From Aquirickettsiella gammari (lineage in GTDB: Bacteria > Pseudomonadota > Gammaproteobacteria > Diplorickettsiales > Diplorickettsiaceae), in the NCBI GenBank assembly GCA_963701065.1, contig OY969558.1, positions 1,054,001-1,118,000 of the forward strand: DNA of 64,000 nucleotides, read 5' to 3'. The notes beneath the pieces were generated by a model. The model saw only the letters and a program-made list of their open reading frames with translations. It was not told where the DNA came from and searched no databases. The number at the start of each line of letters is the position of its first letter. The first letter of the stretch is position 1. Shown in pieces: positions 59,894-64,000 of this stretch. The position numbers and the translations under genes are program-made.

Positions 59894-60670
59894 TTGAAAA
59901 GTATTGTGAAATTATTTAAATTTGTTTTTTTAGTAAGTTTTATGTTGTTTATGCTGGCGGCATGCGCCAGCCACTCGAATGATCCGTTTATTGCTTTTAA
60001 AGGGCAGCCTGTTGGTCAAGTCTATCAAAATGCAAAGACATCATTGTTAGATCATAATTATAGCCAGGCTATTAAAGCTTACGAAGCGCTCGATGTTTTA
60101 TATCCTTTTAATCGCTATTCGGAACAAGCCCAATTAGAATTAATATATTGTTATTATCAAGACGGTGATTCGCCTTCAGCTAAAGTAGCCGCTGAACGTT
60201 TTATTCACTTATATCCAAATAGCGTACATAGCGATTATGCCTATTATATGCAGGCCGTATCGGATATGGATCAAGATAGAGGTTGGTATTTACGTTATAT
60301 CCCTATTGATCTATCTTTGCGTTATCCTGGAACTATGCGTTTAGGCTATCACGAGTTTGCTGAATTGATTAACCGTTATCCTAATAGTCGTTATGCGCCT
60401 GATGCAAGACAGCGCATGGTTTACTTGCGTAATTTGTTTGCAAGTTATGAACTCCATATTGCGGATTATTATTTTCGCAGGAAGGCCTACGTAGCGGCCG
60501 CTAATCGAGCGAATGAAATTATTCACCATTATCAAGGGGCACCAGAGGTACAAAAAGCTTTGGTCATTATGATTAAAGCTTACCGTATTTTAGGCTTAGA
60601 GGAATTGGCTCGCCAAAGTTTGGCTGTATTTAGATTGAATTATCCAGATGCAGATTACGAGAGTATTTAA
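59894..60670 (+). CDS. bamD: Outer-membrane assembly lipoprotein BamD
   Basis: 258 residues from the TTG at 59894 (alternative GTG at 59906). Lipobox LAAC at about residue 24 follows a K-rich signal. TPR helices start YQNAKTSLLDHNYSQAIKAYEAL and include SEQAQLELIYCYYQDGD and DYYFRRKAYVAAANRA. BamD is the essential partner of BamA in beta-barrel insertion. The neighbouring rluD-pgeF pair is divergent as in E. coli. Confidence 0.95.
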   Translation: MKSIVKLFKFVFLVSFMLFMLAACASHSNDPFIAFKGQPVGQVYQNAKTSLLDHNYSQAIKAYEALDVLYPFNRYSEQAQLELIYCYYQDGDSPSAKVAAERFIHLYPNSVHSDYAYYMQAVSDMDQDRGWYLRYIPIDLSLRYPGTMRLGYHEFAELINRYPNSRYAPDARQRMVYLRNLFASYELHIADYYFRRKAYVAAANRANEIIHHYQGAPEVQKALVIMIKAYRILGLEELARQSLAVFRLNYPDADYESI

Positions 60671-60681
60671 TTTTTGATTTG

Positions 60682-62301
60682 TTAAGTGGATGAAAAACCT
60701 GAAGTAATGGGATAACGTCGTTCTCTACCAAAAGCTCGTGGTGTTACACGAGGGCCGATGGCTAATTGACGACGTTTATATTCGTTCTTATTGACTAAAT
60801 TAATTACTTGTTGAACTATTTCTTTAGCAAACCCCGCCGCAATGATTTCATCGATACTTTTCTCTTGCTCTATATAGAGTTCTAAAATAGGATCTAATTG
60901 CGTATAAGGTGGAAGTGTATCCTCATCTTTTTGATTTTCAGCTAATTCTGCGGTAGGTGCACGTGTTAACAAGGACTCGGGAAAAACAGAACTGATTTTA
61001 TTGCGGTAAGTCGCTAATTGATAAATACGGGTTTTAAATACATCTTTTAATACGGCAAAACCACCCGCCATATCTCCGTATAAAGTTCCATAACCTACAG
61101 CTAGTTCACTTTTATTGGTACAATTTAACAAAAGCTCGCCATATTGATTAGATAGCGCCATTAGTAACACGGCACGACAACGCGCTTGGATATTTTCTGT
61201 ACTGGTTCCTGGTGGAGGATATTCAGAATCTAAATTGAGAGTCGTTAAAAAAGCTGAAAAACTAGGCTCAATAGATAATATTTTTAGGGAGACAGCTAAT
61301 TTTTTAGCGAGATATTTCGCGATATCCAGACTAAGTTTTGATGTGTAACGCGAAGCTAATGAAACGGCATGGACACGATCCTTTCCTAGGGCATCCACCG
61401 CAATCGTTAATACTAATGCTGAATCAATGCCACCAGAAAGTCCGAGTAAAACACCCGAAAAATGATTCTTATTGACATAATCACGTAGGGCTAAAACTAA
61501 GGCTTGATAAATTGTTTCCTCAACAGGAGGAGCCGGTATAATAGTTTGCGCTATAAACTCAGGCAATAGTTTGATATTAAGGTCTATTAACCATAATGTT
61601 TCTTTAAAAAAACCAGCGTGCGCATGCAGATGGCCTTTTGCATCAAATGCTTGAGAGCCCCCATCAAATACTAAGTCATCTTGTCCGCTAACACCGTGCA
61701 CATAAAGAATAGGTAAATTACTTTCTTTAATTCGCGCTTTTATTATTTTAATACGTTGATTGGCTTTAGTGTAATCAAAAGGTGAGGCATTAATACAGAT
61801 CAATAATTGTGCGGCTTTTTCTTTAAGTGCTGATACAGGTTGGCTATGCCATAGATCTTCACAAATTAATAAACCTATATTTACTCCTTTTACTTGAAAC
61901 AAACCCTCTGAATTTCCGGGCGTAAAGTAACGTTGTTCATCAAAAAGCCCATAGTTTGGTAAATATTGCTTGTGATAGCGACTAATGATTTTTTTATTTT
62001 GTATTAAGCTAGCGGCATTATAAATTCTGTCAAAGTGGTAATGTGGATGGCCTAATATAATTGTAATATCCACAGATTGCGCTTGAATGATTTTTAAAGC
62101 TTCAATTATTTGCGTCTCAAAATCCTTGCGTAGTAATAAATCTTCAGCAGGATAACCACTCAATGCAAGTTCAGGAAAAACTAATAAATCGACGGAGGCT
62201 TGTTTAGCTTTTTGAATGGTGTTTAGAATTATTTGCGTGTTGCCATTAATATCTCCTGCTAAGAAGTTTAATTGTGCTACGGCAATATGCAATGTTGACA
62301 T
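60682..62301 (-). CDS. nadE: Glutamine-dependent NAD+ synthetase
   Basis: 539 residues. N-terminal nitrilase domain (FPELALSGYPAEDLL with Glu; LICEDLWHSQP with the Cys nucleophile), C-terminal NAD synthetase domain with P-loop LGLSGGIDSAL and GTSTENIQARCRAV. It amidates nicotinic acid adenine dinucleotide using glutamine. It follows lptG on the same strand by 16 bp and may be in one transcript with it. Confidence 0.96.
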   Translation of the reverse strand: MSTLHIAVAQLNFLAGDINGNTQIILNTIQKAKQASVDLLVFPELALSGYPAEDLLLRKDFETQIIEALKIIQAQSVDITIILGHPHYHFDRIYNAASLIQNKKIISRYHKQYLPNYGLFDEQRYFTPGNSEGLFQVKGVNIGLLICEDLWHSQPVSALKEKAAQLLICINASPFDYTKANQRIKIIKARIKESNLPILYVHGVSGQDDLVFDGGSQAFDAKGHLHAHAGFFKETLWLIDLNIKLLPEFIAQTIIPAPPVEETIYQALVLALRDYVNKNHFSGVLLGLSGGIDSALVLTIAVDALGKDRVHAVSLASRYTSKLSLDIAKYLAKKLAVSLKILSIEPSFSAFLTTLNLDSEYPPPGTSTENIQARCRAVLLMALSNQYGELLLNCTNKSELAVGYGTLYGDMAGGFAVLKDVFKTRIYQLATYRNKISSVFPESLLTRAPTAELAENQKDEDTLPPYTQLDPILELYIEQEKSIDEIIAAGFAKEIVQQVINLVNKNEYKRRQLAIGPRVTPRAFGRERRYPITSGFSST

Positions 62302-62317
62302 GATGACCTCGAGATTA

Positions 62318-63385
62318 TTATCGCGCCCATCGCATTAACAGGAGCGCGATGAGCATAAAAATAAATATGGGTAGTAAAGCTGCTAAAAATGGCGGCCATT
62401 GATACACGATGGCAAATGGACCAAAAAAATCATTTAAAAGATAAAAGCCGAATCCGACGATAACACCTACAATAGTGCGTAAGCTAGTCGCTAGACTTCT
62501 TAAATGTTTAAAGGTAAATGGGATAGACAAGCATAGCATAACCCAGATAGCCAGTGGTTGTAGTACGCGTTGCCAAAAAGCGAGTTCATATTGACTCGTA
62601 TTAAGTCGATTTTCCCGTCGATAATGGATATATTCGTTAAGTTGTTTTAAAGACATTTCTTCTGGTTGAATAATCGAGATGTTTAAAAGTTTAGGGCTAA
62701 AAGAGAGTGGCCAAATTTCATGCGCTGTATGCGTAGAGCGAATTTTTTTTAAGCTAATTATGCTGGTTACAATGTCATAAGCATTCCAAGTATTTCCTTG
62801 GTAATTAATTTGTCGGGCAAAACTAGATGCAAGCAGATTGTTATGATCGTCAAATTGGTAGCGAGTTACTTTATTTAAATGACTTGGGTTTAAAATCGAT
62901 TGAATATAAATATAATTACGTCCATCGCGGATCCAAACAGCACCTTGTTGCGTCATTAAAGTTTGTCCATTAGTGGTAAGAAAGGATTTATGGCTCTCCG
63001 CCAAACGAGCCGCCCGAGGGGCTAAGCCTTCTCCTAGCAAAACGGTTAGGAAAACCATTAATAGGGTGGCTTTAAGTAAACTCCAAGCCATTTGGTAAAG
63101 AGAAACGCCATTCGAATGTAGGATCATTAATTCGCTGTGTCTTGCTAAAACACTTAAACCCAGAATGCTTCCTAATAAGATAGCCACAGGGAAAAAACTA
63201 TAAAATTGGGACGGAAGGGTGAGTAGGACGTAATAAAAAGCATTCAACAAGGTATAGTGACCGTAGCCGATATCACGCGTTTCAGAAATTAACTTAATCA
63301 GTGAAAAAAGTACCAGTAATATCGCAAGTACCGATAAGGTGGTTCCGATGACGGTTTTACCTAAGTAGCGGTCTATAATTTTCAT
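62318..63385 (-). CDS. lptG: LPS export permease LptG
   Basis: 355 residues. Six helices in the YjgP/YjgQ pattern; N-terminal MKIIDRYLGKTVIGTTLSVL, the periplasmic beta-jellyroll between helices 3 and 4, and the C-terminal NDFFGPFAIVYQWPPFLAALLP. Together with LptF and LptB it pulls LPS from the inner membrane to the LptA bridge. The start overlaps lptF by 4 bp. Confidence 0.95.
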   Translation of the reverse strand: MKIIDRYLGKTVIGTTLSVLAILLVLFSLIKLISETRDIGYGHYTLLNAFYYVLLTLPSQFYSFFPVAILLGSILGLSVLARHSELMILHSNGVSLYQMAWSLLKATLLMVFLTVLLGEGLAPRAARLAESHKSFLTTNGQTLMTQQGAVWIRDGRNYIYIQSILNPSHLNKVTRYQFDDHNNLLASSFARQINYQGNTWNAYDIVTSIISLKKIRSTHTAHEIWPLSFSPKLLNISIIQPEEMSLKQLNEYIHYRRENRLNTSQYELAFWQRVLQPLAIWVMLCLSIPFTFKHLRSLATSLRTIVGVIVGFGFYLLNDFFGPFAIVYQWPPFLAALLPIFIFMLIALLLMRWAR

Positions 63386-64000
63386 CGTTTTAGCTTAAAT
63401 AGGTGAGATAGGTAGTATTTGACCCGATTCCAGCCCAAGGCATAACACCAAGCTAATGCTATAGCAACGAGCAGTAGACCGTGTATCCACCAAAGACCCC
63501 AGCGATAAGAAATTTCACCATTTTCTATCCAATTACGTCCAACCAGTAATAAATTAAGATACATAATATAAATGACGATAGCAGGTAGTATATGGATATA
63601 TTTTCCTCGTCTCGGATTCACCCTACTTAAAGGGATGGCGAGTAAAGCTAAAAGTAAGATGGAAATAGGTGCAGATAGCCGCCATTGTAATTCAGAAAAA
63701 TAGCCAGGCTTATTGGCTTTACTCGCTTGCCATAAAGTAAGGCTCGACATCGCATCCTGTTGATTATTAACCGCTGTCGTGTTTAAGTCTATGCGCACTC
63801 CATAGTTTGCAAATTGGGTTATATAATATTCTGTTTGTCCAGGTATTCCTTGGTAACGTTTTCCATTGACGGCAACAAAGAAAGCCTCTTTGGTGACGGG
63901 ATTGATCGTTTGATAACCGCTATTGGCACTCAGTATGGTCCAGGGGGTTACTTCACTGGCTAGTCCCCGCCGGTTTGTTTGCGCCATGAAGATATTTTTA
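63382..64000 (-). CDS. lptF: LPS export permease LptF, C-terminal part (runs off the window end)
   Basis: At least 205 residues. The reading frame stays open to the last base. The C-terminal half shows the jellyroll (YQGIPGQTEYYI), then helices ILLLALLAIPLSRVNPRRGK and a terminal pair. An apparent start at 63987 is inside the gene, because full LptF has about 360 residues. LptF is the paired subunit of LptG; the order lptF-lptG with ATGA overlap is conserved. Confidence 0.92.
   Translation of the reverse strand, partial: KNIFMAQTNRRGLASEVTPWTILSANSGYQTINPVTKEAFFVAVNGKRYQGIPGQTEYYITQFANYGVRIDLNTTAVNNQQDAMSSLTLWQASKANKPGYFSELQWRLSAPISILLLALLAIPLSRVNPRRGKYIHILPAIVIYIMYLNLLLVGRNWIENGEISYRWGLWWIHGLLLVAIALAWCYALGWNRVKYYLSHLFKLKR

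Noticed and set aside
1..64000. CRISPR arrays, insertion sequences, prophage or integron structures
   Set aside because: No regularly spaced repeats, transposase or integrase motifs, or attachment-type direct repeats were seen.

Overview
This is an AT-rich, densely packed window of a gammaproteobacterial chromosome. Several gene orders match the enterobacterial or pseudomonad chromosome: lpoA-yraN-diaA, ffh-rpsP-rimM-trmD-rplS, holC-valS, dprA-topA, rluD-pgeF facing bamD, and mrcA facing pilMNOPQ. Shortened family members, short intergenic regions, uptake of a thiamine precursor instead of visible synthesis, and several small lineage-specific proteins suggest a host-associated Legionellales/Coxiellaceae-type bacterium (Rickettsiella/Diplorickettsia-like). 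That placement is inference; no rRNA is present to confirm it.

Layout. 1-8.3 kb: the 5' part of pdxY, a tRNA-Arg(CCU), an MFS permease, a small exported protein, ygfZ, the diaA-yraN-lpoA cluster, an Smr protein and uvrD. 8.4-11.2 kb: an ABC importer for a thiamine (pyrimidine) precursor preceded by a TPP riboswitch. 11.3-20.5 kb: a TlpA-type thioredoxin, mrcA (PBP1A), a compact type IV pilus operon in which PilO and PilP are one protein, an FUSC membrane protein and hemE. 20.5-28.8 kb: a 0.6-kb gap, a two-TM orphan protein, nhaA, dnaQ, an orphan, valS-holC, a VirB1-like transglycosylase that seems to lack its catalytic Glu, and hinT. 28.8-43.8 kb: ppa, dprA-topA, xseA, relA, dacB, rlmD, a PolB-type exonuclease, adk, rluC and gltA. 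44-51.7 kb: a small very basic protein with an AT-hook at each end, an L,D-transpeptidase gene with a G9 run at its ribosome-binding site, dapE, pit, an orphan, comEC, a small RNA of the RsmY/RsmZ (CsrA-sponge) type, and ogt. 51.7-64 kb: the ffh-to-rplS operon with a clear terminator, an N-terminally reduced ypjD, corB, a small orphan behind a promoter with a long dyad, pgeF, rluD, a DUF2892 protein, bamD, nadE and lptG/lptF (lptF runs off the end).

How the genes work together. Envelope synthesis and assembly dominate (mrcA, lpoA, dacB, L,D-transpeptidase, dapE, bamD, lptFG). Translation and ribosome maturation come second (ffh operon, rlmD, rluC, rluD, valS, a tRNA). A dispersed DNA-uptake set (pilMNOPQ, comEC, dprA) points to natural transformation or a pilus-like machine. 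Regulation visible in the sequence is a TPP riboswitch that overlaps the thiZ ribosome-binding site, a probable CsrA-sequestering sRNA, and RelA-type (p)ppGpp synthesis. In Legionella and relatives the last two belong to the regulatory network that governs the replicative/transmissive switch.

The points most worth a second look are the sRNA at 50760-50870, the double AT-hook protein at 44034-44423, the PilO-PilP fusion at 16076-16975, the G9 tract at 44693-44701 and the catalytic-residue-deficient transglycosylase at 27649-28227. No CRISPR array, insertion sequence, prophage or integron was seen.
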